Assembly: GCA_013152385.1 (NCBI GenBank)
Contig: JAADGL010000016.1
Location: 1 to 47,693, forward strand
Direction: 5' to 3'
Length of the DNA: 47,693 nt
From: Acidobacteriota bacterium
GTDB lineage: Bacteria > Acidobacteriota > Holophagae > Thermotomaculales > Thermotomaculaceae
Both the position numbers and the translations under genes were made by a program. The notes under the pieces were generated by a model, which was not told the origin of the DNA, made no database searches, and saw only the letters and a program-made list of their open reading frames with translations. Below, piece after piece: positions 1 to 8,695 of the stretch; position 1 is the stretch's first letter, and each line of letters starts with the position of its first letter.

Positions 1-2
1 GA

Positions 3-2120
3 AAAGAAGCGGTCCCGCAATGGAAAATTCCCTTTATTGACACGACAATAAAGGTTGACGGTTTACTGAATGAGGCTGCTTATCAGCAGGCATTCCACTG
101 GAATCAATTTGTCCAGACAGACCCCGGGGACAACACCGCCCCATCCAGAAAAACAGAGATTTCCCTTTTCTGTACAAAAAAGGCACTGGTCATCGGTGTT
201 CGGTGCTTTGACCCCCACCCGAAAGAAATTCGCCGGACCCGGTACCGCCGGGACCAGATATATGGTTCTGAATCCATTGAAATTATGCTGGACACCTTTG
301 GCAACGGCAAGCAAATGTATTTTGTTGATGTGACGCCGATGAATGATGTGGGAGACGGGGTATATGATGTATCCAACGGTGGAAACATGGATTATGACAT
401 GGTTTTTCAGCACGCTGCAAGAATCACGAAAGACGGATGGATTGCTGAAATCCGGATTCCCTTTTCCAGCCTCTCTTTCGGAAAGAACGGTTCCGGTAAT
501 AATTGGTTGTTCAGCTTGAATCGATATATTCCAAGAACAGACACGGAAACGGATTCCATGCTCCCGATTGACCGCAACTCCAATGACCCCAAAGACGGCA
601 TGGCCTATTTGTCGTTGGAGATTAACCCGGGAAAAGGTAAAAAAACAAAACGGTGGAAATTCATTCCGAGCCTTGTGGTTTCCGGGCTGAATCACCGGGA
701 CGATTTCAGCGGGGAAGCGGTAACCCGGACATCCAAACGGGGAGACCTCGGCATGACCATAGAATATTCGCCCTCTCCCCACACCAAATGGAAGGCGGCG
801 CTGCACCCTGATTTTTCCCAGGTGGAAGCGGACGACACCTACCAGCGGATCAACAACCGGTATCCGATTTTCTTTCCGGAAAAACGGCCGTTCTTTATGG
901 ACGGAATGGAATCATTCAAAACCCCGTTCATGCTGCTGCACACCCGCACCATTGTGAAGCCCCAATACGGGATGAAATTTTCCACAAAACAGGGGCGCCT
1001 CGGCCTGTTCGGTATTTCCGCCCTGGAGCAGAATGTGCCGGGTGAACGGTTCGGTGAGGGAAATATCACCCGGGACACGTTATGGAATATTTTCCGGGCG
1101 ACCTGGACAACAGACAACCGGGGTTCGTTCATCGGGGGAATGGTGACCCAGCGCAATTTCGGCGGAGACTATAACCGGGTGGTTTCCATTGACGGCGTAC
1201 AGCGGATGAAAAAGCTGACCCTTACCTATCAGGGCGTGGTTTCCACAACTACAGAGGCGGACACAAAGGATTCCGGAAACGGCCTTGGCCTGAATCTGCA
1301 TTACAAGTGGAATCAGTACATTGACAGTTCAGTTGGTTTTTCCCAATTATCCCCGGATTTCCGGGATGATGCCGGTTTCTTTCGACGTGTGGGCTTTCGC
1401 ACGTACTATATTGGCCAGTCTTATTCGTACTCACCCAAAACAGACAGGAGCTTTATTAAACGTTTTTTCGCAAATATTTGGTATTCGGTTTCTTATAATT
1501 ATGATTCTGTGATGATTAACCAGGGCCCTTCTTGTTCGTTCTTTGCCAACTTCCCCGGGAGTATTCAATTCACTGGGACGTATTCATCGGATAATGAAGA
1601 ATATAATGGCAGGGTTTACGATACAAATTTTATTTATTTCAATATTTTATGGGCAGAGAACCCCGGGTTCCAACCATGGTTGTCGTCCCAGAGCGGACAA
1701 TCCATCCTCTATGGGGACAATCCCAAATTGGTGAATATGAAAAGCTTCGGCGGCGGGGTGACTTCCCAATGGGGTGCTTTTTCCCTTGATGTGAGTTCAA
1801 ATTATTATACCTATCGGGACAGGGTTACCGATAAACTGGAAAGGCGCCAGGCTTCCGTTGAGACAGTGTTGACTTATGTCCTGAATGACAGAATCAACAT
1901 AAAACTCTTCCACATCTCGGATATCGCGTTGATGAAGGATTATGATTTCAATGAGCCGTATCACTATTTTAATCTGCTCTTTACCTGGCAGAAGAACGCT
2001 TTCTCAAAGGTTTATATCGGGATTACAAACGGCCATGACACCTATCGGGACGCGAGCCTGGCCCCCATAAACTTTCAGCAGGACAAACAGATATTTGCAA
2101 AAATCACCTGGCTTTTCTGA
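3..2120 (+). CDS. CBM9-like / DUF5916 outer-membrane protein, 5' partial
   Basis: The frame is open from the window edge, so the true start lies upstream; 705 codons are visible. The first visible part (IKVDGLLNEAAYQQAFHW, then the EISLFCTKKALVIGVRCFD stretch) matches the carbohydrate-binding family 9 type fold that opens this family. From about residue 210 the sequence is DUF5916-like, with the signature FFPEKRPFFMDGMESF followed by many alternating aromatic/polar strands and a C-terminal aromatic residue (KITWLF), typical of an outer-membrane beta-barrel. Known family members are putative outer-membrane proteins of unknown substrate, often annotated as carbohydrate binding family 9 proteins. 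No translated neighbour is close enough to suggest a partner. The domain assignment is fairly sure; the substrate is unknown. Confidence 0.85.
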   Translation, partial: KEAVPQWKIPFIDTTIKVDGLLNEAAYQQAFHWNQFVQTDPGDNTAPSRKTEISLFCTKKALVIGVRCFDPHPKEIRRTRYRRDQIYGSESIEIMLDTFGNGKQMYFVDVTPMNDVGDGVYDVSNGGNMDYDMVFQHAARITKDGWIAEIRIPFSSLSFGKNGSGNNWLFSLNRYIPRTDTETDSMLPIDRNSNDPKDGMAYLSLEINPGKGKKTKRWKFIPSLVVSGLNHRDDFSGEAVTRTSKRGDLGMTIEYSPSPHTKWKAALHPDFSQVEADDTYQRINNRYPIFFPEKRPFFMDGMESFKTPFMLLHTRTIVKPQYGMKFSTKQGRLGLFGISALEQNVPGERFGEGNITRDTLWNIFRATWTTDNRGSFIGGMVTQRNFGGDYNRVVSIDGVQRMKKLTLTYQGVVSTTTEADTKDSGNGLGLNLHYKWNQYIDSSVGFSQLSPDFRDDAGFFRRVGFRTYYIGQSYSYSPKTDRSFIKRFFANIWYSVSYNYDSVMINQGPSCSFFANFPGSIQFTGTYSSDNEEYNGRVYDTNFIYFNILWAENPGFQPWLSSQSGQSILYGDNPKLVNMKSFGGGVTSQWGAFSLDVSSNYYTYRDRVTDKLERRQASVETVLTYVLNDRINIKLFHISDIALMKDYDFNEPYHYFNLLFTWQKNAFSKVYIGITNGHDTYRDASLAPINFQQDKQIFAKITWLF

Positions 2121-2733
2121 TGAATTGCCGGAGTGGTTTTTGATAAGGAAACGGAGAACAGAATCTTTAACAATCTCATTAAACTGCCGTGGAATCCCGG
2201 AATTATCTGGATAACCCATCGCAGGGGGGGGTGGAAAAGATGAATCAAATTGTTACCTTACAGAATCGGTTTTTTTGTTCATCCGATAGCCCGATGGGAA
2301 TGTTTTGCCATTATTCTGTTCCCCTATGCCCTTTTCGGCCTGACTGTTTTTATTGAGGCATTCATTCTTTCCAACCGCTTGTTTTTTGCCGCAAACAGTC
2401 TGCTTGCCGGGATTGATACATTAAAATTTTTTGTACTTTTACTGTGGTTTTAAACGATGGGAAATTTTGATTTCCGAATTCCCGGGCCGGGGATGAAACA
2501 GCAGGGTTCACTTTTTCCCCTTTGTTTTTGCCTGAATTCCGATTTTTTCCGCAGGTGCGCCGGTGGGGGGTGAGGGTTTTGCAGGGGCTTGCACAATGGC
2601 GGGCTTTTTCCGTTTCAGCCGGGTAAAGGTTGAATTCCTGTGGTCAGATGTTTAAGGATATGCTACAACCATATCATAATGATTTTGCCGCCTGCTTTCA
2701 TTGAATGCGGGAGAGCTTTCAAAAGGGGTGACT
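2121..2733. other. 613-bp intergenic region without a convincing gene
   Basis: This gap lies between the DUF5916 gene and hpt. It contains a 67-codon open frame (2250-2453) rich in Phe and Leu and a 38-codon frame with a G-rich stretch upstream (2240), but neither has a recognisable product and the region is T-rich, which generates hydrophobic frames by chance. I see no tRNA, no strong terminator and no clear promoter. The hpt ribosome binding site (AAGGGGTG, about 2720) is at its right end. Confidence 0.4.
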
Positions 2734-3273
2734 ATGGCACAGCTTGAACAAATTGAACGTGAATTGATTTCCGAATCGAAAATTCGCAGCCGGGTACGGG
2801 AGCTGGGGCAGGAAATCAGCAGGGATTTTGACGGGGAAACCGTTATCCTGGTCGGGTTGCTGAAAGGGTCTGTTGTTTTTCTTGCAGATCTGGCCCGGGA
2901 GATTACGGTTCCCTGCCATATGGATTTTATGAGTGTTACTTCTTACGGAAATGATACGGAGTCTTCCGGTGAAGTCCGTTTTCTCAAAGACCTTGATGAG
3001 GATATTAACGGGAAAAATGTGTTGATTGTCGAAGATATCATTGATACCGGCTATACGCTGCGGGAAGTGGTCAAGGTTTTAAGTGCCCGGAATCCCAAGA
3101 CACTGAAAATCTGTACACTTCTGAATAAGGCATCCCGGAGGCTGGTGGAAATTCCGGTGGCGTATAACGGGTTTGATATTCCGGATGCGTTTGTTATCGG
3201 TTATGGTTTGGATTATGCTCAGAGATACCGGAATCTCAAATATATCGGGATTTTGAAACTGATTGAAAAATAA
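2734..3273 (+). CDS. hpt: Hypoxanthine (guanine) phosphoribosyltransferase
   Basis: Purine salvage enzyme that transfers hypoxanthine or guanine to PRPP to make IMP or GMP in the cytoplasm. The PRPP-binding loop is clear (VLIVEDIIDTGYTL, about residues 92-105), as are the N-terminal VGLLKGSVVFLADL segment and the SVTSYG flexible loop of type I phosphoribosyltransferases. The start at 2734 gives 179 aa, the usual length, and is preceded by AAGGGGTGACT. An upstream TTG at 2701 would add 11 unconserved residues and was not chosen. The gene stands alone and ends directly in a strong terminator. Confidence 0.93.
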   Translation: MAQLEQIERELISESKIRSRVRELGQEISRDFDGETVILVGLLKGSVVFLADLAREITVPCHMDFMSVTSYGNDTESSGEVRFLKDLDEDINGKNVLIVEDIIDTGYTLREVVKVLSARNPKTLKICTLLNKASRRLVEIPVAYNGFDIPDAFVIGYGLDYAQRYRNLKYIGILKLIEK

Positions 3274-3300
3274 AAAGGGGTGGAAAATCCACCCCTTTTT
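3272..3300. terminator. Bidirectional rho-independent terminator
   Basis: A perfect stem (GGGGTGGA / TCCACCCC with a 3-nt AAA loop) is flanked by an A-run on the left and a T-run on the right, so it can end transcription from both strands. It sits one base after the hpt stop codon, between hpt and the convergent gene at 3323-4804. Confidence 0.9.
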
Positions 3301-3322
3301 ATACTTTGCTGTTTCTGTCGGT

Positions 3323-4804
3323 TTAATGACGGGATGTGCGTGTTTTCCGCGTTGTCACCGGAAGCGGCATGGTTGTTGCCACTGTGGGGACATGGGGGAA
3401 GTAGGTACGTTCCGATGAAATAAAATGACGGTTTGAAGTGCGCGGCATCCGTGTGATTCTTCCCACCTGCTGCCGGTTTCGGACAGCCATGCTGGCCCGG
3501 GCAATCAGCCGGTTGCTGGTGTTCAGGCGCCGTGCCTGCCGTTCGCTGCGAATGCTGCGGTCCACCCGTCTGCGCAGCCATTCTGTTGTATCCCGGGTAA
3601 TCCATCGCGGTGCGCGTACGATTCTGCTCCCTGCAAGTGCCTGCGTCCACGGGTTGGAGCGGGATACCCGTCTTTGTCTGTTCTGGCGGTTTCCCACCAC
3701 CACCGGTGTTTTCCCATAACGCTGCCAGAAGCGCTGGGAGTCGTTCCGGTTTTGTGATCCGGCGGCATATCCCCGGTCATAGTAATGGTAAGAACGCCAA
3801 TTGTATCCTGCCAGTTGCATCAGATAATCATAATCCAGCCCGAAAAATTCGGCAAGATTGTTGTTCCCCATGAAGGCATATTGATATTGTGCTCCGAAGC
3901 CGGCGAGGGGATCCCAGTACCACTGAGCGTGCCAGCCGTTTTCAACGTTCCATGCCCAGCGAACTGAGTTCCAGCGGTTACTGGCGAAGTAAAGTGCCAT
4001 TTGAAATTCGTCCATTCCGATGGTGTACGGGCTCCAGAGCCCCATGGCGTTCATGAATGTTGCATCGTAGAGGAACCAGTTGTCTGCCAGCATTCCTTCC
4101 ATTCTGTAAATCGGGTGGACGGAATTTACTTTTTCCCAATGGGTTTTTCCGTCCGCGCCGGTGTAGGCGATGTAAGGCGGCATTTTGTCCACGTGGGAAA
4201 AGATGTTGGTGCGGGCAATGGTTTTTTTCCAGTCCGCTTCCCGGATGGCGACCCATTTTGTCAATCCGGGGCATGATTTCTTTTCCTGCTTGATTCGACT
4301 GAATATGGTGGCCTTTTTTACGATCAGAGGGCGATCTCCTTTCAGTGTTGTCAAATAGACTTTGTCTTTGCCGAAAGCGTTTTTCATTACAAGATAACGG
4401 CCATGAGCGGGGAAGAACACCGAGCCTGCGCCGCAGATCATGGTGAAAGGGCGCCGGGTTTCAACGACAAAGGCACCTTTCCCGAGAAACATCTTCGTGG
4501 TTTCGCCTTTCGGGCTGATGGATTCGAAGTAAAAGTTTGTGTTTTTATTGAACCAGTACAGGTTTTGGTTCAGTGTAACCAGCTCCAGCCGGCTGTCGTG
4601 GGTTTCAAATGTGGCTCCCAGCAGCACGAGGTAGTCCAGCCCCGGGGAATAGTTTTTCCGGTTAAAGGTGAACGTCGCATCGGAACCCTGCACAAAGCGT
4701 ATTCGTCCGGCAGCAAAATCATCCACTGACGGTTTTTTTACCTGGGCTGCGGTAAGCGGCACTGCCATCAGAATGGCGAGTCCGATTAACAATAGCTTTT
4801 TCAT
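3323..4804 (-). CDS. Secreted FecR-like protein with Arg-rich tail
   Basis: 493 aa with a clear signal peptide (MKKLLLIGLAILMAVPLTAAQ). Residues about 30-170 resemble a FecR-type beta-rich domain (a strand-rich stretch ending in a KGAFVVETRRPFTMICGAG-like segment), which in this setting is usually a periplasmic/secreted module rather than an iron regulator. The middle (about 220-350) is very rich in Trp, Tyr and Asn. The last 130 residues are strongly basic, with many Arg and Ser and few acidic residues, suggesting binding to a polyanion such as cell-surface polysaccharide or nucleic acid. GGGAGG lies just upstream of the ATG. The function is unknown; the FecR link is tentative. Confidence 0.7.
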   Translation of the reverse strand: MKKLLLIGLAILMAVPLTAAQVKKPSVDDFAAGRIRFVQGSDATFTFNRKNYSPGLDYLVLLGATFETHDSRLELVTLNQNLYWFNKNTNFYFESISPKGETTKMFLGKGAFVVETRRPFTMICGAGSVFFPAHGRYLVMKNAFGKDKVYLTTLKGDRPLIVKKATIFSRIKQEKKSCPGLTKWVAIREADWKKTIARTNIFSHVDKMPPYIAYTGADGKTHWEKVNSVHPIYRMEGMLADNWFLYDATFMNAMGLWSPYTIGMDEFQMALYFASNRWNSVRWAWNVENGWHAQWYWDPLAGFGAQYQYAFMGNNNLAEFFGLDYDYLMQLAGYNWRSYHYYDRGYAAGSQNRNDSQRFWQRYGKTPVVVGNRQNRQRRVSRSNPWTQALAGSRIVRAPRWITRDTTEWLRRRVDRSIRSERQARRLNTSNRLIARASMAVRNRQQVGRITRMPRTSNRHFISSERTYFPHVPTVATTMPLPVTTRKTRTSRH

Positions 4805-4881
4805 TGCTGACCTCCCGTCATTTTATTTTCCAATGAAAGAGTGTTGCAAATCCTGTGCCATCCCTTTGTACGGGAAAAAGG

Positions 4882-6711
4882 TCAATTTTCTTTTTTTGCC
4901 GCGGCATTTTCAATAAGGCGGTTGATTCTTTCTACCATTTCATTGACATCCGGGGCCTGGTTGTCCAGCAGCAGGGCATTGTCCAGAAGCTGGTTTGCCA
5001 TTAGTGTTGCCAGTTCCCCATTTTTTCCGGAGGTAACGATTTCCCGTACCGACTGAATCAGCGGATGTTCCGGGTTCAGTTCCAGAATTCGTTTTCCCGG
5101 CTGGAATTCCCGGTTCATCGCCCGCATCATCTGTTCCATGGAGCTGCTCAGCCCGTCTTTGGGCGAAACAACGCAGTAGGGGCTGTCCACCAGCCGGTCC
5201 GAGTAACGGACTTCTTCCGCCCGGCCTTTCAGAATCTGGTTCATTTTTACGAGAAAAGCGTCTTCTTCTTTCTTTTCCTGCGATTTTTCTTTCGAATCCA
5301 GGACCGCATCTTCCCGGGTAATCAATGTCAGTTCTGCGTCTTTGTATTTTTGAAGGTGTGTGACCACAAATTCATCCACCGGAGCCGGAAGCAGCAGAAC
5401 CGGAATTCCTTTTTTCCTGAAATGTTCAAGGTGGGGGCTTTTTTCAAGCAGTTTCTTCTCACCGCCGGTAAGGTAGTAAATTTTCCCCTTTTCCGGCGTT
5501 TTTTCAAGATATTCGTCGAAGGTGATGCGTTTTTCTTCCCCGTCCGGATAAAACAGCATCAAAGATGCCAGCCGGTCTTTTTCCGGGTCTTCCCGGACAA
5601 TCCCTTCTTTCAGGTATATGCCGAATTCGTCGAATATTTTTTCGAATGTATCTCTTTCTTTTTTCAGGAGCTTCGAAAGGTGTTTTACCACCCGGGAAAC
5701 CAGTGTGGCGCGGATTTTACGAATCACCGGATTGTTTTGTATGGTTTCCCTTGCCACATTCAGCTCCACATCCTCCGAGTCTACGACACCCCGGAGAAAC
5801 CGCAGCCAGCCCGGCAGTAAATCCTCTGTTTTGTCTTCGATCAATACTTTCCGGCAGTAGAGCCGTACGCCGCCTTCGTCTTCAAACCCCAGTTTCAGCA
5901 TGGAAAAAGAGGGGATAAACAGCATGGCTTTCAAATCCACCGGCGCGTCGGAGTGGATATGGAGCCAGCTTAACGGTTCCGTATCGCCGTGGGTGAGGTA
6001 GCGGTAGAAAGATTGATACTGTTCTTTTTTGACCTGCGCCGGCTGTATCTGCCACAGGGGTTTTTCCTGTTCCACCTTTTCTCCGTTAATTGAGATGGGA
6101 AACGGGGAAAAGGCGGAATACCGGCGTACAATTGCTTTCAACCGTTCCGGTTTCAGGAATTCCGCCGCGTCTTCCCGCATCCGGAGTTTTACTTCGGTTC
6201 CCCTTGGCCGGTCTTCGGAGAGTACTTCGGTTTCAAAACTGTCCCGGCCGTCTGACATCCACATGGCCGCTTTCTCGTCCGGGTCGGCGGAGCGGCTGGT
6301 TACCGTTACCTGCTCCGCGACCATGAAAACAGAGTAAAAGCCGACACCGAATTGCCCGATCAGCTCTTTCGCATCATCGCTGTCTCCCAGTTTTTCCAGA
6401 AAGGCTTTTGAACCGGAATGGGCGATGGTTCCGATGTTTTGAACCAGTTCTTTTTCATTCATTCCGATTCCGGTATCCCGGACAATCAGTATCCGGTTCT
6501 TTTCGTCCGCCTCAATTTCAATTTTCAGTTCGCTGCCGCGGTCTTTAAGTTCCCCTTCCGATAATTCCCGAATTCTGACTTTATTCAATGCGTCAATACT
6601 GTTGGATACCAGTTCCCGGAGAAAAATTTCCCGGTCTTTGTAAAGGGAATGGGCCAGGATATTCATCAGCTGGCTGACTTCCGATTTGAATTTTTTCTTT
6701 TTTGCCGTCAT
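4882..6711 (-). CDS. htpG: Molecular chaperone HtpG (Hsp90)
   Basis: ATP-dependent cytoplasmic chaperone that remodels client proteins as a dimer. The GHKL ATPase motifs are all visible: the LRELVSNSIDALNKVR helix near the N terminus, DTGIGM, and GQFGVGFYSVFM. The middle and C-terminal dimerisation domains follow, ending near ALLLDNQAPDVNEMVERINRL. The start at 6711 (MTAKKKKFKSEVSQL) is preceded by GGAGGTGGAA, gives 609 aa and matches the family N terminus; a longer reading from 6789 would add an unrelated hydrophobic leader. It is a monocistronic gene divergent from the lipoprotein gene at 6829. Confidence 0.96.
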   Translation of the reverse strand: MTAKKKKFKSEVSQLMNILAHSLYKDREIFLRELVSNSIDALNKVRIRELSEGELKDRGSELKIEIEADEKNRILIVRDTGIGMNEKELVQNIGTIAHSGSKAFLEKLGDSDDAKELIGQFGVGFYSVFMVAEQVTVTSRSADPDEKAAMWMSDGRDSFETEVLSEDRPRGTEVKLRMREDAAEFLKPERLKAIVRRYSAFSPFPISINGEKVEQEKPLWQIQPAQVKKEQYQSFYRYLTHGDTEPLSWLHIHSDAPVDLKAMLFIPSFSMLKLGFEDEGGVRLYCRKVLIEDKTEDLLPGWLRFLRGVVDSEDVELNVARETIQNNPVIRKIRATLVSRVVKHLSKLLKKERDTFEKIFDEFGIYLKEGIVREDPEKDRLASLMLFYPDGEEKRITFDEYLEKTPEKGKIYYLTGGEKKLLEKSPHLEHFRKKGIPVLLLPAPVDEFVVTHLQKYKDAELTLITREDAVLDSKEKSQEKKEEDAFLVKMNQILKGRAEEVRYSDRLVDSPYCVVSPKDGLSSSMEQMMRAMNREFQPGKRILELNPEHPLIQSVREIVTSGKNGELATLMANQLLDNALLLDNQAPDVNEMVERINRLIENAAAKKEN

Positions 6712-6828
6712 TTCCACCTCCGGATTTCTACGTTTTGCCACTGCAGCAATAAGATATGTCAGAACCATAAACCCGTCAATAGTGTACAATAAATACGGAT
6801 ACCATGTTTTTCCAAAACAGGAGGGAGT

Positions 6829-7266
6829 ATGTTTCGCAAACTGATTGTGATGATTATTCTGATTGGCGCTGTGGCAGCCTGCTCATCTTTGAGCCCGCTG
6901 GAACGGGCAAAACGCTACCGTTCCGGTTACCGGGTCGAACTTCTCGGGTTCAATGTCAAGTCTGATGATGCCGGGAATCCCGTTGCCGTAAATATGGAAA
7001 TTTCGGTGGAAAACCGGAATTCGGATGAGGGGCTCAGTGTTCTGACCCTCCGTGTCCGTCAGTATGCCGCAGACAACAGCCTCCTCGGTGAAGACTTGCT
7101 TGCACTTCCGCTTGGAGACCTGAAACCCTATCAGAAAGAACGCTATTACCCGATACTGAAGAAAATTCACGGGAAAATCGCTGCGGTTTCCGTTGTGAAG
7201 GCGCCGATGGATGACCCGAAAGTTTATATGAAATATCGCGAATTCGCCCATCTTCCGGAAGAGTGA
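6829..7266 (+). CDS. Small lipoprotein, LEA/WHy-like
   Basis: 145 aa. A short hydrophobic leader ends in a lipobox (VAAC, Cys18), so the product is expected to be lipid-anchored after signal peptidase II cleavage. The mature part (YRVELLGFNVKSDDAGNPVAVNMEISVENRNSDEGLSVLTL is spread over two strands) resembles the single beta-sandwich of LEA14/WHy-type proteins, including the conserved idea of an NxxN-rich strand; this is a structural guess from pattern only. GGAGGGAGT precedes the ATG closely. It lies divergent to htpG and convergent to the gene at 7360-8493, so it is probably transcribed alone. Confidence 0.65.
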   Translation: MFRKLIVMIILIGAVAACSSLSPLERAKRYRSGYRVELLGFNVKSDDAGNPVAVNMEISVENRNSDEGLSVLTLRVRQYAADNSLLGEDLLALPLGDLKPYQKERYYPILKKIHGKIAAVSVVKAPMDDPKVYMKYREFAHLPEE

Positions 7267-7316
7267 AGCTGTATTTTTCTTTTTGATTCGTCGGATATGA
7301 TTGTTCGGGTGCAACC

Positions 7317-7354
7317 CCGCACAGGGAGGGGGCTTTGTTCCCTTCCCTGTGCGG
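7317..7354. terminator. Strong hairpin between convergent genes
   Basis: CCGCACAGGGAGGG pairs with CCCTTCCCTGTGCGG across a loop of about 9 nt (GGCTTTGTT), with one G-T pair. There is no T-run on either side, so it is a terminator-like hairpin of uncertain efficiency lying between two converging genes. Confidence 0.5.
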
Positions 7355-7359
7355 AAAAT

Positions 7360-8493
7360 TCAGTATGAAAAGAGAATAAATTTCCCCCCGTCCACTTTCA
7401 GCCCGTAAAATTTGTATTTTCCCGTTGTTTTGCCCATCTTCCGGGACAGAAAACTGCCTTTTGCAAATGGCAGGGAAACACTGGAGTGCACCGCTTCTTT
7501 CGTCACCCCGGCGATGGTGGCGTTGCCCTGCGCAGCGGGCCGCATCGTCAGGAGATATCGTGTTTCCCCGTTGCTTGCGGCAATCACCACCTTGCCGTTT
7601 TTGTAATTTGCCGTATCCCAGTTTCCGATGCGGTATTGTTTTAATGCCGGGTCATTTGCGAAAAGAGATGCCAGTCTGCGGCCGGTTTCAATATTTACAA
7701 AAATTATTCGGGAAACCGTGCTGATTTTCAAAACCGTCCGGCCGGACATTGAAATATTGGTAATTTCGTCTCCCACATTCCGGATTTTCCAGTGCCGAAC
7801 CCGTGTTTTACCGGATTTCCGCCAGACGCTTGCGCCCATTGACACAATGTAATCCAGATTCGGGCCGCCGAGATAAACAAACCCGGAAGGAACATTATCT
7901 TTAAATAGAAGGGCAGCCTTCACAGAAAAAATTCTGTCTGCTTTTTCGCCCCGGGGCGGGGCCAGCCGAATTAAGGTAATGTTCCGGCTGTACCCGTCTT
8001 CGGTACCGCCAATCATAATGCCGTCTCCCGCAACAGCCGGGACGGCAAGCCGGCCTTTCAAGTCCGGTATCTCAAATACCTGATTGCCTCCGGCGTCAAA
8101 AACAATGAGCCGGCGAGAAGAATCATCTGCTTTCCCGGTGCGGTTTTCACTGACAAGGTAATATCCGGCACCACCTTTTTCCGGGGCGAGTTTATTTACG
8201 GTGGCCAGTCCCGGAAACTGCCGCTCTGCTGCCTTTTTCCCATCGGGAGAAAGAAATATCAGATCCGACAGCCAGGGCCCCTTTTCCGCATCGGCAATTT
8301 TCCCGTTTTGCCGCAACAAGCCGGCAAGCAAAACCAGTTTGCTGTTGTCCGGCAGCACCTTCAGATTGATATTTCGTCCGAACTGTCTGTTTTCCAGGTA
8401 AATCGAAGCGGGGCATTTTCCGCTGTATTCTATGTTCTGTGCCATTAGCCCGCTTGCCAGCAATGCGCAGACAAACATAACAAACAATTTCAT
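7360..8493 (-). CDS. Secreted propeller-like protein of unknown function
   Basis: 377 aa with a signal peptide (MKLFVMFVCALLASGLMAQ). The mature region shows repeated short blades of the type strand-turn-strand with GG/NG/DG turns (for example RLIVFDAGGNQVFEI, TRVRHWKIRNVGDEIT), as in PQQ-like or WD-like beta-propellers. No catalytic motif is visible and I do not recognise the family. AGGAGGATTC precedes the ATG. It is a single gene divergent from the kinase gene at 8696. Confidence 0.6.
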   Translation of the reverse strand: MKLFVMFVCALLASGLMAQNIEYSGKCPASIYLENRQFGRNINLKVLPDNSKLVLLAGLLRQNGKIADAEKGPWLSDLIFLSPDGKKAAERQFPGLATVNKLAPEKGGAGYYLVSENRTGKADDSSRRLIVFDAGGNQVFEIPDLKGRLAVPAVAGDGIMIGGTEDGYSRNITLIRLAPPRGEKADRIFSVKAALLFKDNVPSGFVYLGGPNLDYIVSMGASVWRKSGKTRVRHWKIRNVGDEITNISMSGRTVLKISTVSRIIFVNIETGRRLASLFANDPALKQYRIGNWDTANYKNGKVVIAASNGETRYLLTMRPAAQGNATIAGVTKEAVHSSVSLPFAKGSFLSRKMGKTTGKYKFYGLKVDGGKFILFSY

Positions 8494-8695
8494 TTGAATC
8501 CTCCTGTTGTTGGTGTTTAAATAATAACACGCGTATAATAATTTGCCATTTATATTTTCTTTTTATTGAGGGAATGAAAGTTTACACAGTGTTTGTCTCT
8601 GCGGCACAGAAGGCAGGTGATGTTCTCCTTTCGCTGGACTTATGGGCCGATTTATCTGATAATTTCAACAGCAGGCAGATTCGGGGAGGAGGCAC

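Noticed and set aside
63-806. Long minus-strand frame of 247 codons opposite the DUF5916 gene
   Set aside because: It lies wholly antisense to a well-supported coding frame, shows no domain, and is explained by the codon bias of the plus-strand gene.
2250-2453. 67-codon hydrophobic frame between the DUF5916 gene and hpt
   Set aside because: No ribosome site at the proper distance and T-rich sequence gives Phe/Leu-rich frames by chance.
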